Positions 1 through 13,368 of a stretch of 64,000 bases of DNA are shown here, piece by piece. The stretch is from Chaunax sp. Z400 (taxonomy: Eukaryota > Chordata > Actinopteri > Lophiiformes > Chaunacidae), in contig CM075201.1 in NCBI GenBank assembly GCA_037577475.1, forward strand, positions 7,173,501-7,237,500, written 5' to 3'. A model generated the notes under the pieces. The model saw nothing but the letters and a program-made list of their open reading frames with translations, ran no database searches and was not told the origin of the DNA. Positions within the stretch are counted from its first letter, which is position 1. Each line of letters begins with the position of its first letter. A program made the position numbers and the translations under genes.

Positions 1-2133
1 ACAGGTTGTTTAAGAAATTGTTAACACGCCATAAAACCACAATTTATCCTTTTTGTGACTTTTTTCTGTGTGTGATGAAACCAGAAGTCATGTTTTAATT
101 AGTGAGCTTTTGAGGAGCTCTTATGAATATTTTTTACTGTTGTCCCAGACGAGCTTTTTTCTCTTTGTGTCCAGTCTTCATGCAAACCAACCAACTATAA
201 GCTTTAGCTTTATATTTAGCACACAGACGTGAGAAAAGTATTGACTGAAATCTGTCGAGCTATTTTTATGACTTTACTGGCTACAAGCTAACAACCTTGG
301 TTTGTTTTCTGTGCTTCTCATGTGACAACTCAGGACAGTTAGGGAACCTGAGAGGCCACATGGAAGTTTGTTCTAAAGATTTTCTAATTTGAACAAACTT
401 CAGAGAAATGGGGAACATATATTTTAATAATAGCTGCACTGGGTTTGTTTGGTGTGCTGATTTACCGACTTCCCATCAGCCTCGCTGAGCTTCACTGACA
501 TCACGGCAATATCAGAGTTTTGTCGTATTGATTTAGAACTTACTGTAGCAAAGATTCCAGCTGAATTGATTATTTAAGTCGACAATCTTCAGCTACACTT
601 TCACCGTAGTGGCAGTCAACACTATGAACTATGGAGTAGGTACAGTCCACTAATACAGTAGTTTACATATGTTTTTATTTATACTTTTGTATTTAAGATT
701 ATTTTATTGAACACACTTCTTTTCTTTTCTTTTTTTTACAAATTTCAAGGCAGTTTCTCTTTAGTCGTACTTATAATTATGATTTAAAAAATACATATAG
801 ATTATAATTTTTAAAAAGTATTATTTTACCTATAAGACCAGTTCATAAAACTAATCCTCATGTTTTTTTTCCCCCAGACTATGTTAGAAACTCCAGACAG
901 TTTTGATTTGTTCACAATCACCCACCTTTTGTCTGAAATGAATGACTAGTGATCATTAGACTCTTTTGAGCTTGAGTTTTAAATTGCCATCTAATCAACC
1001 CAACGCAGTATGTGAACAGTGTGTGACAGCGTTTCATTTCTGGCTTGTGTTATAATGAGAGGTCTGCAACGTTTAATGTCCATCATGTTCATCTTGATAT
1101 GCAAAAGCAGGACAAACAGTATCTGCCCCAAGTGTGATGTAATATCAAAATTACGCCTACGTGAAAGCAGTCCATAGCAACCGAACTATCACATTTTATT
1201 CTAAGGCCTTAAAGGAAACCTTCTGTGTTCTTGTACATATCACACTGAAATAACATCTAGTTTAAAATATATGTTTCTATGGTTTCTATGACTTTCCCTC
1301 ACATCAGACGGCCAATGACGTATCGTTCATGTTTAAAATAAACTTCCTCTCTTCCACAAGCATAAGCTCTTCTTGCATGTTGTCGAATCCTGAGTGTATG
1401 AGTGTAGACAGAAATAGACAGCCACCCACATATCATTATGGAGACGGAGAGAGAGGAAGAGAAAGACTCACTGTGACATTGTAGGAGAATGAAGCGGGCT
1501 GAGGCAAATATGTCGGTCACGGTTTGACATCACATCCTCACGTGTTTTTGTGGCACTAAGATTTAACAGTACAGACTACATTTTTGAATGAGAGTTTGTT
1601 TTAACCTGCGTGGATTCTTGGAAGTGCAGTGCTTAATTTCCACTGAGAACAAAATAATGATTAAATTTCCCATGGCATATATCCTGAAGTGTGGAGGAGG
1701 GGTGTAGGCTATTCAATGGAATTTCTAATGGAATTAATGATGTAGAAGGAGTCCGCCCTCTTGTGGGGTTCTGGGAAATTTTATATATATATATATATAT
1801 ATATATGATATATATATATATCATATATATATATGATATACATATGTAAAGAAATGAGAAATCCCCAGCTTCCATGTCTGAATCTAACATCTGTTTCATT
1901 GTTCATTGTGTAGGCAGTCCACCTCAAGGCTAAACTGCTTTTATTTGAAGGTGTACAAAAGAACAGAAACTTGCTTGTACACTGGTTGCCAGGGATTTAT
2001 TTTTTCATTTAAGTGGGTACAGCAAATCAATTCACATTGGCTTCTGTTATTTCCCAAATAATGATAATGAATGAATTCACCCATCTCTGTTTGTCTTCAT
2101 CCTCTCCTTGTTCCTTCACCCCTCTGCTTTTAG
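1..2133 (+). other. Intron of the sodium/calcium exchanger gene
   Basis: AT-rich intron 5' of the first visible slc8a exon; no second exon of the family is recognisable here. Bases about 165-250 match, in reverse orientation, the percomorph repeat seen at 18300-18490 (CCAGTCTTCATG, then TAGCTTTATATTTAGCACACAGACGTGAGA). A TA microsatellite lies at 1782-1845. The acceptor for exon 2134 is TTTTAG at 2128-2133. Confidence 0.7.
1782..1845. repeat. (TA)n microsatellite with palindromic interruptions
   Basis: About 64 bases of alternating TA broken by three GATA or TCAT steps, giving a self-complementary block. It lies in the slc8a intron and creates a spurious tyrosine/isoleucine-rich frame on the minus strand. 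Confidence 0.9.
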
Positions 2134-2599
2134 GAAGCTTTTGAATGTGAAGATCATCGATGACGAGGAATACGAGAAGAACAAGACTTTCACGGTTGTG
2201 TTGGAGGAGCCCATCCTGCTGGAGGTGGGACAGAGACACGGTGAGATGGGGCACAGCTGCGTGCTACAGCAGCAGCGTGAATTTCTTCATTGTTTTACAT
2301 CTTAAAACACATTTTACATTGAATCTACTTGCCAAGAATGAATGAATGTGGGCAAAAATGTAGCTAACTTGTCATTATAACTATATGTGGTCTTCACTCC
2401 CCACTTCCCCACCTCGTTCTTGTTGTCTCTGTGTCAACGCCATCTCCTCTCTCCCTCTATGTGCTGTCAACCAAAAGGCAAACAACCAGCAGAGTTTTAT
2501 AACATAATAAGAGGCAGGACAATGGGGGAATGCATATAAATCTATAACGTCATTGTTATATTGTGAGCAAAGCAGTCAGGTAACCTGAAAAATCTAGCC

Positions 2600-2647
<48 letters not shown>

Positions 2648-5600
2648 GTATGCACACATTCGTTGGGGTTGTCAAATTACAAATCACAAGATATGTCTCA
2701 TTATCAGTAGATGGTATTTTATTTGATAAATAAAGCCCATGTGGAGAATACTGGCTGATAGTTCACACACCTGTCCCTCTACTATAGGAGACACCAATGA
2801 TAATAAGACAGCAGTGGGAGAGGAGGACGTGTCAAAGATGGGCTGCCCCTGTCTCGGTGAGCACACTAAGCTGGAGGTAGTCATTGAGGAATCCTATGAA
2901 TTCAAGGTAACTAAAAAACACAGCTCCTCACCCCAGAGTCACATTAACTCATCAAATGTTTGCACATTTAGGAACAGTATCAATAAATCTTTTCTTTTTA
3001 CCATTCACAAGTGTTTACGTTTATCTTATTCTGTAACTCAATTCGAGCTGAGGACAGTGACAGGTTGTCTGAGGGGCAGGGGCAAAACAAAAGAAAAGAA
3101 AAGAAAAGGGCACCAGCTGCACATTATGGGACATCAATTCTAAACCCTGATTGAGATCAATTCTTTTAATGATGTGCTTTTATCTTGTTTAATGTGGCTG
3201 GGGGACATTGATATTTTAGATCAATATAAGTTATATCACAACATTTTGGAGATAAATATGCAATCTAACCAGGAATGGCAGTTATCAGTTATTAGTAATG
3301 TGCATGTAATGGCTCTGCTAGCAGACTCATTCATTCATCACTTTATACAACTTTAATAGTCAGATAAGTTGAGAAAAATTGTATCATTTAGCCGTAATGT
3401 AGCCATGAATCTTTTTTTTTATTGCACTGCCAGGACGTTTTGGGGTTTTTAAGGTCTTGCACCAGACCAATTAAAAGAAGAAATGCTTCAAATCAATGCA
3501 GCACAGGCCCAGATCCTGACTTAAAACTCAAAGGAAGATAAAACACTGGATCTTTTTTTACCATAATGTAATTCGAGTGTGTTTGATAAGACCTTCACAG
3601 AGGATTTTTTTTTCTGTTTTGTGTAATAATCTTCTTGAAAAGTAAAGCAAAAATTGTTGCTGTGCCCCTTTAAGAGTAATTTTGATCGGTAACATGATAT
3701 TGCACTGAGAGCTCCAGGTTCATGTGCTCATACTTGGAGCTCTGCTTCCTGCACTGGTGTAAAGCAGCTCAATTCTGGCGCCATGCCTTGTTTCTGAGGG
3801 ATAGTGGGATTTATGTACTCCCTGCATCTGTTACGGTGACTCAATATGCACCTGAGTGGGAGGTGTGGCACAGTTAACACCACCTCAATTCACCAAATCA
3901 ATGAGCCTCGTCTCATATGACGGTGCTGAGATTATATCGATACTCTATACCTGTAGAGATGTCTCTCACCACTTTGTTCTCTTTGTTTTCTGTCTGTTTG
4001 TGTCCTTCTGCAGAGCACGGTGGACAAACTGATCAAAAAGACGAACCTGGCTCTGGTGGTGGGGAGCAGCAGCTGGAGAGAACAGTTTGTTAGTGCTGTC
4101 ACCGTCAGTGCAGGTGAGTTGCTGCTTCCTGAAGTGTCTTATCTGTTCACCCCTCTGTGACTGGACTTGTGGAAGATTGATCCTGCAGCCAGATTTAGCA
4201 GCAGCTGCTACTTCCCTGCGTCATTGTTAAGCTCTTTTTTTAGTTAGACATGTAATACACATTTAATACACTATTTTAGCAGATAAAGAATGAACTTTTT
4301 TTTTTCAGACAGTTGAATGAAAATACACGCTGTAGTAAATTCCATGTGTAGCTCGACATAAAAACGAAACAGCTTGTTCTGCCTTGACAATTTGAAGAAT
4401 TTGCAGATGTAGCTCATATTGGTGAACCCTTTTTATTTTGCCCTTTCAAAATCCATTCACTTGGCTTAGAGAAACTTTTAGATCTGGGTGCAAAGCATTT
4501 CTTTCATTTTCTCTCTCTGGTTTCATTCACACCGATTTTCATGCAGACAGAGCGTAAGCATAAATAGAACGTATCATTTCTTCATATATGTATGTCACAT
4601 TCCTATATTTTAAAGATCTATTGTAATGATTTGAAAAGGTCAGCTCCCACAAGGTGGTGGGGTTAATATAGTCTCAGCTGCGTTCTATGTTATCTGATTC
4701 TGATTAAAGCTGGAACTATGATGTTTTTTTTCTCCATCCAGTACCATTGAAACGAGCATATCTGAGCTGAGGTTTGAGAAAGCAGAAGCAGGAAGTCATT
4801 GCTTCGTCTGCAGACCTTCATTCATCTATTTTGTCTTTTGTCTCAGGTGACGATGATGAAGAAGAGAGCGGGGAGGAACGCCTACCATCCTGCTTTGATT
4901 ACATCATGCACTTCCTGACAGTTTTCTGGAAAGTCCTCTTTGCGTTTGTCCCACCCACTGAGTACTGGAACGGCTGGGCCTGCTTCTTCGTCTCCATCTC
5001 CCTCATTGGCGTTCTGACTGCTGTGACCGGGGACTTGGCCTCCCATTTTGGCTGCACCATTGGTCTCAAAGACTCTGTCACCGCTGTGGTGTTTGTGGCC
5101 CTTGGCACCTCTGTTCCAGGTGGGTGTCTGTGGTGTCTTTCAGCTTTAGCAGCAAACCTGTCCTGTGTTTCCTCTGGGCTCATCTTGTGCAGCAGAAGCT
5201 GCCGCTTGGGACGAGTTGTTTAACCTCTGCATCAGCCTGTGCTGTCAGAGTAAATTAAACATTAACTGTCAACAAGACAAGTACATTTTCACTTGTAAGT
5301 CTGTCTGAAACATCTAATTGTATTCCCAATTCACTGTGTCCTAAACAATGCCACACAGAGGCCCAAATGAGAATATGAAAATTAGGTTGTGACAACTGTT
5401 GGCTCTGCAAGCCCCACACATTCTTCTTCAGGTTGGCAGACTTATTGTGCCGGAAATCTCCATACATGAATCCGTTAGAGGGCAATCATCCACAGGTATT
5501 GATTGTACCAGCCAAGGTTATGAGGTTATTTTGATGACATTCTAATTCCAGTCAATTATGCACCTTATTTTAGTGTTTACTCATGAATTAAACTGTTCAC

Positions 5601-7213
5601 CTCACTTTTCGCTCAAGTTCTCTTTTCACCACACATATACAAAACTTCCCTTTTGGTCCCATCTTTCTCTCTCCTGGAGTCTGCTTTGTTGACCTCAGTA
5701 TGATTTATATATCTAAAATATATATCTATATATATTATATATCTATATATATTTATAAAATCATCCGATTCTGTCTTTACAGAGCCAAACACAAAAATAT
5801 GTAGTAGGTAATGATGAATTAGAATTAAAATTTAATTAAAATAATATCTGAGAAACCCTGCCTTTTTTTTTACATTTAATGTTATTGACATTTTACTAGT
5901 AATGCACTTTATAACACATCTGTGTCATGCCTGGACAGGATTTTCGTTCCATTTAAATATGTAAAAGTTGAAAATTTTATTAACAGCTTATTTTTTGGGG
6001 GTAATATGTCTATAATACCTCTCTAATATCTGCAATATCACTCTCATGACTGAAGCTAGTTTGCTAGCTGAAGTTAGCTAACTTAGTATAAGGATGACGT
6101 CTAAAGCTCATTAATTAAAATGTTATATTACGCTTACTTCATTTTTTCTTAAGCAGACAATTTAGAGGCAGATGGTGCTTGATGCTTGATTCTTGACCCA
6201 CCAAACAACAAACCTAAAAATCTTCTTCAGCTGTCTCAGTAAAGCACACTTGTTTTTGTCCATTACATCATCAGCTAAGCTAAGCTAACTAGCTGCTGGA
6301 TATATTTGAGAGTTCTGGCCCCCAGAAAGTGCCTGCTTACCAATATGTCAAACAAAGGTATTAATAACATTTATGACTGCAGACTTGATGATGAGCATTA
6401 ACTAATGATCACCAGCATTTAAGTGCACAACCTGAAAATGACCACATGTCCATATGTATGGTCTTTAACTGAGCTATAAAGCATTGCTTAAGGATTCATG
6501 AACTATTAACAAAGCTATAATGGTGCTTAATAGTTTAAGACACTGAGCTTGAACTGCGACATCCATCAGGCAAAAGACCTTTGCGTCCCATTTTTCTCTG
6601 CTACAGTATTACTATTTCATAATTGCACAAAAAGCCTAGAATGATAAAATCAAATATCATTTTTGATATAAAATAAATTTACTATTCATAAACCTAAAGG
6701 GTGCCATTTTCTAAATTTGTTCACAACCAAAAACTTTTAAGCTTGCTTTAATATGTGATACCCTTTGTGCCCCACAGTGGCATTTTAAAGTCGTTTTTAA
6801 AGCACTGATGTATTGTGTCTGATGTTTTTGCAGACACTTTTGCAAGTAAAGTGGCTGCCATCCAGGACCAATATGCCGACGCCTCCATCGGGAACGTGAC
6901 AGGCAGCAACGCAGTGAATGTGTTCCTGGGCATCGGTGTGGCGTGGACCATCGCGGCCATTTACTGGCACACCAAAGGCAAGGTGTTCAAGGTGGACCCG
7001 GGCTCCCTGGCCTTTTCCGTCACCCTCTTCACCATCATGGCGCTGGTGTGTGTGTTGGTGCTGCTCTACCGCCGGCGTACCAGTGTGTCAGGCGGAGAGC
7101 TGGGGGGCCCACGGACACCCAAGCTCCTCACCTTCTTCATGTTCCTCTCTCTCTGGTTCATCTACATCCTGTTGGCCTCCCTGGAGGCGTACTGCCATGT
7201 GCCTGGCTTCTGA
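2134..7213 (+). CDS. slc8a4: Sodium/calcium exchanger (SLC8A/NCX family), C-terminal exons, 5'-partial
   Basis: Plasma-membrane Na+/Ca2+ antiporter that extrudes calcium. Five coding exons with matching phases: 2134-2240, 2788-2906, 4014-4113, 4847-5119 and 6834-7213 (stop TGA 7211-7213). The first is an A/B-type alternatively spliced cytoplasmic-loop exon (VKIIDDEEYEKNKTF), 35 codons plus split codons. The second carries the LGEHTKLEVVIEESYEF block of the second calcium-binding domain. The third encodes STVDKLIKKTNLALVVG. The last two encode the C-terminal transmembrane half with the alpha-2 repeat (GTSVPDTFASK, then GNVTGSNAVNVFLG) and end SLEAYCHVPGF. The large exon for the N-terminal half lies upstream of the window. 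The C-terminus (RRRTSVSGGELGGPRTPKL) is more diverged than remembered SLC8A1, 2 or 3, so I favour fish-retained slc8a4. Family membership is certain; paralogue assignment about 60%. Only one A/B-type exon is visible, so the mutually exclusive partner is absent or upstream. Confidence 0.93.
2602..2647. repeat. (TA)n-(CA)n compound microsatellite
   Basis: About 38 bases of TA repeat running into a short ACACACA tract, inside the intron between the exchanger exons at 2134-2240 and 2788-2906. Confidence 0.9.
6040..6330 (+). repeat. Degenerate copy of a percomorph dispersed repeat
   Basis: Contains GCTAGCTGAAGTTAGCTAAC, TCTAAAGCTCATTAATTAAAATG and GCTAAGCTAAGCTAACTAGCTGC. The same words, in similar order, occur in the copy at 18300-18490 and in reverse near 165-250. 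It lies in the last exchanger intron. I know the family from other spiny-rayed fish genomes but cannot name it. The boundaries are approximate. Confidence 0.5.
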
Positions 7214-8572
7214 GACTGAGGGAAACCAACAGACGCAGCTCCTCTCCTTGTTTACAGTCTACAGAATGTGTTTCCTCTCTGTTTCTGTCTATTTTCACAA
7301 AAGTTTCTAACTATTTATAACATTAGTTATTATTGATACCGCACAATATCTGACTGACTTTGAATCTTTGGACTTTAGAACTTTGCTACCACCACTATGC
7401 TGTGAAGAACAGCATTAGCCACTGAAATTGAAGCTTTTGTCAACTCCTCTTCCTTTTTTTGAAATATTATGTTTAAGTGGACATTTATCAAACCGCTGCT
7501 ATGAGCATAAAGTGCATCAAACCTTCTGCCACTTGATATCCTACGTAAACCTTCTATCATTATGTCCTCTCTCTGTGTGGACATTTATTTACTTATTCTA
7601 TGATAAGAAAGCACAAGATTAAAACAAGTGTTCAAAAGATTCCTTGTATTTTGAAGGGTGTTATAAAATGCAAAATTAAAGGGATAACATTATACTTGAC
7701 ATTTCCATAAAAAGTAAAGACATTACTGAGGCTGACGTGACTGTAAAACATGTTTGTGTGTTGATATTTATCAATCTATACATGCATTGTGTATCATGTG
7801 AAAGATGAACATTGTGCGTGGGAGTTTTGTGAAAGAGTAGATGTGTTTATTTTTGCATGTTATCAGATTAAAAATTTCTTGGTAAACTACTTTAAGTACT
7901 GTATGTAATATTTTGACATGGCTGTTAACGTGTTGATGTTTTCCTGTACATGTGAATCAAAGCTGTATCATTATCTTTTCACTGCCTGGTCCCCTTTCCC
8001 ACAATACTCTCACAATCAGTACCATGTTGGACATAGCCAGGGTTTGGGGTTTTTTTACAACACAAGTTAACCTGGAGCAGAGTGCTATGAAGTATGAGTG
8101 TGTGTGTGTGTGTGTGATGCTCCGCTCTTCAGCACAAAAAAGTGAAAGACACTATCTTGTCATGTGCTCCACAATTGTTACAGTTGTTCAAAAAGGTGCA
8201 GTGTGATATGGATAAGAGAAGGACAGCAGGTGTCTAATCCGCCATGCTGATACTGAGAATATTTTTTCAACATCACTTTTAGTAAAAGCACAGCAGAGAG
8301 CAAAGGGACATTTTTCAGATGACAATATGAAGTTATTAGGTCCTAATCATAGTACAGTCACTGATAAGGTGGTGTGACAGATGTACAAAAAAAAAAGAAA
8401 TGTACAGTTCTTCCTGAGAGTGTCTATACTTGTGTTGCACAGCAGTTGATATTTAAGTTTTTTATTTAAGCTAGAACCCTAGAGCCATATTTATTGTAAA
8501 AGTAGAGGTATTTATATGATCAATTTTAGTTTTATTGATATGCACGTTTAATGTATAAAAAGTGGAAATAAA
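7214..8572 (+). other. Probable 3'UTR of the sodium/calcium exchanger, with poly(A) signal
   Basis: Follows the exchanger stop codon without further coding potential. The best-placed canonical AATAAA is at 8567-8572, followed by a GT-rich stretch (GCCTTGTTGTC). A (TG)n tract lies at about 8096-8116. Cleavage-site choice is inference; other A-rich signals occur upstream. Confidence 0.5.
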
Positions 8573-8814
8573 TGTTACTGATTTATGATGCCACAAGATG
8601 CCTTGTTGTCTTAATTCACTCCCACTGAAAAAAAAAATTCCAAGATTATATACAAACTCCAAAGTATGTATTTAAACTTCATGGATGTTACCAAAAAAAT
8701 AAATAAAATATTAACTCTTTTAAGAAAATGAGCCATAACAGACAGACAAAAATGGTACAAAGCTCCTTTACTCACCCCGTTACCCTGCAAGGATAAGCAG
8801 TTAAAGATGGATGG

Positions 8815-8975
8815 ATTGATCCTTTACTTAAGCAGGAGTACCAGTACACTAATGTGAAACTACTCCACTATAAGTTAAGATCCTGCATCTATCATTCTTC
8901 AGTAAAAGTACCAAAGTATTATTAGCAACATGTGCTTAAAGTGACAAAAGTAAATGTACTCCTCCAGTTTCAGAA
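8815..8975 (+). repeat. Dispersed fish repeat of the 'CTTAAGTAAAAGTAC' type (5' part)
   Basis: Reads as a decayed copy of a very common percomorph repeat with runs such as TACTTAAGCAGGAGTACCAG, AAACTACTCCACTATAAG, TCCTGCAT, CAGTAAAAGTACCAAAGTAT and GTAAATGTACTCCTCC. The 3' part of the same family occurs at 21236-21420 and a scrap at 12790-12835. Family recognised from memory, not named. Confidence 0.6.
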
Positions 8976-11900
8976 ATGTGTGGGCTGAGGGGTTTCTGAA
9001 GCTGTCCGTCCATCTGACAAGCAGTTCTTATGGAGTTGGCAGATTAATTCAGCAAGAAAAATGGCTACAGTCAGTGATATATTATTTAGTAGTTTTAATA
9101 CTTGATACGGTTCAGGAGTTTCCAGGCTTGGGGTAGGGCCCTCACCAACAGGTCACATGATGATTGTTGGGGTTATGAGATAATTTATGAGGGTTAAAGC
9201 TCTGCAGCATTAATTTGTTTTTGGACTTCTGTCTATTCTCTAATTGTATTGCATTACAATAATGGGCCTACTCTCATTAAAGGCCTATTTAATTGTGTGG
9301 AAAACGACATCTAAGCTCTATTTAGGTGATTTTAGATTGAGGTTTCAACATGTATTTGATTTGATTGTATTTGTTCAGCAACATTAAAAAAATACAAGTA
9401 GAAAAGAGAGAGCAAAAGGGAGCAAAAAGTTGTACAGTGTCTTCATAGTTGCTCCTTTTTTTATGGCAACCATAAAACAAATAATTGGGAAATAAACCTT
9501 CACTGTGTCAGAGGATAATGATTATTTCTTGAAGGCACACTGTTACTCTTGGGATTTTTGGACCATGACATTACCTTCTGCTGTACTCAATAACCCCCCA
9601 AAAAAGTTGGGTTTTTTTCTGTGGATTCTTTTAAAACAAAAAAAAAAAGAGTTCCACACATTGTCAGTTCTCTGGCTGGGACAGCAGACAGGTCTGCTCA
9701 GATCTCCTCATCTTGTGGATTTCCTCTGTTTTGCATCAGTGAGGTTTGCAAAATAACCAAGAAAACAACACCAAATGCACTGCAGTGCTGCACAGACATT
9801 TAGCCAGAACCACATTATTTTTGACATAAGTGTTCATTATAATCTTATTTTGGCTCAAAACTAAATAAATAATCTTAATAATCTGGAGTGTTAGCTCTGG
9901 GCTGTTAAAATAAAGCATCTATAATAAAGGCTGACTAGTCTAAATCATTGTTCTGGGCAAAAAAATCTCTCATTAAAACCATTTATTTCACAAATACTGG
10001 ATAATTACTTGTCATTATATTTCTCAGCTCTCACATAGTACTATACTGAGCAGGAAATCATCCATGGACTTAATAATACACATGGCTGTGCAGGTTTTGT
10101 CCTTGCTACCAAGAGCATTCTGCGATTCTTCAGCCTCCTCAGACTAATATGCACACAGGTTTAAAAAAAAAATGTCTGATAAACAACAGCACCGATAGGC
10201 GATACTTGATTGACATTAAGCCTCTGCTCATTTCAGAGTAGGTCTGAATTTCAGAGTTGTTGGGCATCATTTGGCATGCAGAGTATAGGAGGAGTGAGGA
10301 GCAATCCTTGCTGAGTCAGCTGCTCCCAAGGACAAATTTCTGACATGTCAGAAAATTTGGTCAACTGTTGAGTTGATTCCCTAAACTCTGTGCACAACAT
10401 GGCAAACAGAGCGTCTGAAAAGTGCCATGGCAACAATGTACAACAATGTAATCTACACAGTCAACACTAGTTTACCTCCAATTCTCTCTGTAAAATGAAC
10501 AAATCATACTACCTATGACTTCCTAGCCAGTAGCCACCTGTGAGTCCATTAGACCTTTCAGCAAACAGGATGGTACAGATGATAAAAGCAGAGGGTTACT
10601 GCCTCGTACGCATAGTGAACCCTCCTCCGTTAGCAGACAGACTTCTACCTCTTCTGTGGCAAACAAACTTCTACCTGCCCTAAAGGAGCTTTCAAACCAA
10701 TGTTTATTGCCAATTGTCAACAGCCAGGCTGATCCACCGGGACCAACGGGTCTGTTTCAAAGATACAGTCTGAGCACATAAATAATAAGTTTTGCTTTCA
10801 AATCACAGATGTTTCAGTTGAACAGTGTGACATTAAATTACTAACATTTCAGCTAGTTTTAACCTGCTGCCGTGCCATGGCCTCAACAGAGTCAGCTGAG
10901 TCGTACTTGAACTTTCTTTTATCTCCTAAGATGGGATGGATCAGCAGACCTTTGGCTACAGATGGTTGGAGGTAACCTCCTAATCAGATATGAAGTAGTG
11001 AGAGAAGCACATTCAAATTCAACAGTTTTGCCTGGTACTCAGAGATCAACTCTGTGTGAAGGCCTGATAATGAAACCTCTGTTGTACAAGACACCTGAGG
11101 ACAAGGTTGAATACTTGGAGGGACGTTAAATTATTGCAGCAATGCAGAATGGGTTATACCGACAGATTACACATACAAAGGATACAAGCTCTTTGCTCTT
11201 TGTCTCATTAAGAGCTTTACAAGTGTATTCAGAAGAGAAACTCTCATTATCTAATTTACAATGCAGGTGTTAAATGTGCTCATTCAAATGATCAGATTTA
11301 CTCATCATTATATTACTACATGTAACAGCAGTGCCAGAATACCCCTTCCTGTCCAGTGTGATGTGGAAAGTTGTCTGCCCATTCATTTGAGCATCTGAGA
11401 GACTGTTCTTTACACAATAGTCCCAGATGGGGACGAGCCTGAACTGAGGCTGGCGGGTGAAGTGTCCTAACTGACGGGTGAGACAACTGGACCACTGTCA
11501 GGAAGTGGTAGCCTTTCTAGCTGCAGCAGAAGAAGAGGGAGGACAAGCTGTGACTACCTGTGTGGAGGTTTTTCAATGCACATATTAGAGGATACAGGAA
11601 AGGCACAGCTAAGATGTAACTACAACAGGAGAGACCATGTGAATGGTTTACCACTGCTCAGTTCTTGGGATCATCAGCAAAGTGATCAGAGTTGTAGTTG
11701 CAGAGCCTGAAAGACCCTCAGCTATAGGGCCAGCTGGTTAACATACAGTTTCTGCCAAGTAGTGATTTGGCGTCAGTCATTAAAAACTGCCTCTATGGGA
11801 ATCTTTTACAGGGCTTTTAAGAAGGGGCTCAAACATAATTTGGTAAAATATGCTGGTCCTGGCACTGACTGCAGGCCAGCAGTCTTTGTAGCTGTGGCTC

Positions 11901-12230
11901 CGAAAGCATCAGAAAAAAACCACAATAGGTCTTTATGAGTGTCATAGGAGATAAACACAGGCTAAAAGAGGGAAGGAAAACATACTAAATGTCTCTGCTT
12001 GCTGCCTGTATCGGCAGCCATAGCAGCTAAAATGTCTTTAAATGCTAAAATTAGGAACTGGAACTGGTGGCTCCGTTCAAATGCATGATTTCATACAATG
12101 AGAGGATCATTTCTGGTCTGCATGACATCCGAAGAAATCATCTCTTCTTCTTGTGACGAGAGAAAAGCGGAATTCTCTAAGCTAAGACAGCTCTGCCAGA
12201 AATAACACACTAATTCAGATTATGATGTCA

Positions 12231-12258
<28 letters not shown>
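12231..12258. repeat. (GT)n microsatellite
   Basis: Fourteen GT units without interruption in intergenic DNA; a potential length polymorphism. Confidence 0.9.
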
Positions 12259-12264
<6 letters not shown>

Positions 12265-12879
12265 TTTCAGTAGAAATCAATTTAAAGACAAAGCACGTGT
12301 GTCAAAACTGATCAAACGTGAATTTTTTTCAACAATGGAGGTATTAGGTCTTTTTTATCAGGATAATAATATAATTGGCATATTGTAAGTATTTGAACTT
12401 TTATTAGCAAAAAAAAATAAATTAATAAGAGCACAGCAAATAGACAATAGATAATAACACTATTAACCAGCTTTTTTTAGATTCACTTTTAAACAAATGT
12501 ACAAAAACCTAAATGTTGTTCAGTCTTAATTACTTCTGTGAGAGAGGCTATATTTTCGACTGTTATATTATAAATGCAAACAAAATACAGAACAAAATAC
12601 AAAATAATAAAACACACACAGTACCTATTTTGTATATGTTTCTGTAGTGTATTGTGTATATTACAGTGCTCAGTATCAAATAAAGTAATAGCAGCAATAA
12701 CGCAATACAAAAAAAAAGCCATTAATTAAAATTCATTGAATCAAATTCATTGAGTGTCAACAGTAAAAGTAGGCTACAAATAGGCCTAACTCAAATTTTT
12801 ACTTAAGTACAATAGAGTAGATGTACTCAATTACATTTAATCTCTGGAGCTTTGTGAGTCGATCTTCAAAATATTTTAA

Positions 12880-13368
12880 TTAATAACATGACATGTCCCA
12901 TCATCACCGCTCTCCTGCCTCCTCATCGTCCTCTCTTCCTCCACAAGTCCGCACGTGTTTGCGTGCTCGCCCCCGAGCCCTTCATCTCGTGCATTTCGCC
13001 ATTGGTCTGGGATGATGTCATCCACAGAGAAGACAATAGAGCCCACCTCCCCGTCACTGTCTCCTCACACATGCGTCGCAGCCCAGAGTGACACACGCTC
13101 AGACGTGACGCCAGCTGAGTTAGCCAAGCACCCCTGATATCATTTATTTACATATTTATCAGTTTAATTCGGGCTGAGCTGTGCATCTTATAGCCAAAGC
13201 AGGTCTTTTTTTTAATCGTTTTTAACTTACAAGAAGAGGCGAGCAGGCAGGGGAAGGTGTTCCACATCTGGATCATACCACCGCATCGGGTCGAGCTACG
13301 CGGGCCATCACAGACATGAGGATTTCTCTTTAATGATGCAAAAACACTGAAAGGCTGCTGCTGTTGAT
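12880..13368 (+). promoter_or_regulatory. Candidate promoter and 5' noncoding exon of the DUSP10-like gene
   Basis: A GC- and CpG-richer block in AT-rich surroundings (CCGCACGTG, GACGTGACGCC, CGCATCGGGTCGAGCTACGCGGG), ending in a strong donor, GAT followed by GTAAGT, at 13369. The first downstream plus-strand coding exon is the DUSP exon, whose acceptor at 24833 leaves only about 19 bases of 5'UTR before the ATG, so an upstream noncoding exon is required. A short upstream ORF starts with the ATG at about 13316. Linking this exon over an 11.5-kb intron is inference; a cDNA or RNA-seq junction 13368 to 24833 would settle it. Confidence 0.4.

Larger units (their letters stand above)
8573..12880. 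other. Intergenic region, no gene seen
   Basis: About 4.3 kb between the exchanger 3' end and the GC-richer block at 12.9 kb. All frames are short and lack family motifs. Contents seen: the dispersed repeat at 8815-8975, a (GT)n tract at 12231-12258, and a short ACTTAAGTACA repeat scrap near 12800. Nothing else recognised. Confidence 0.6.
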
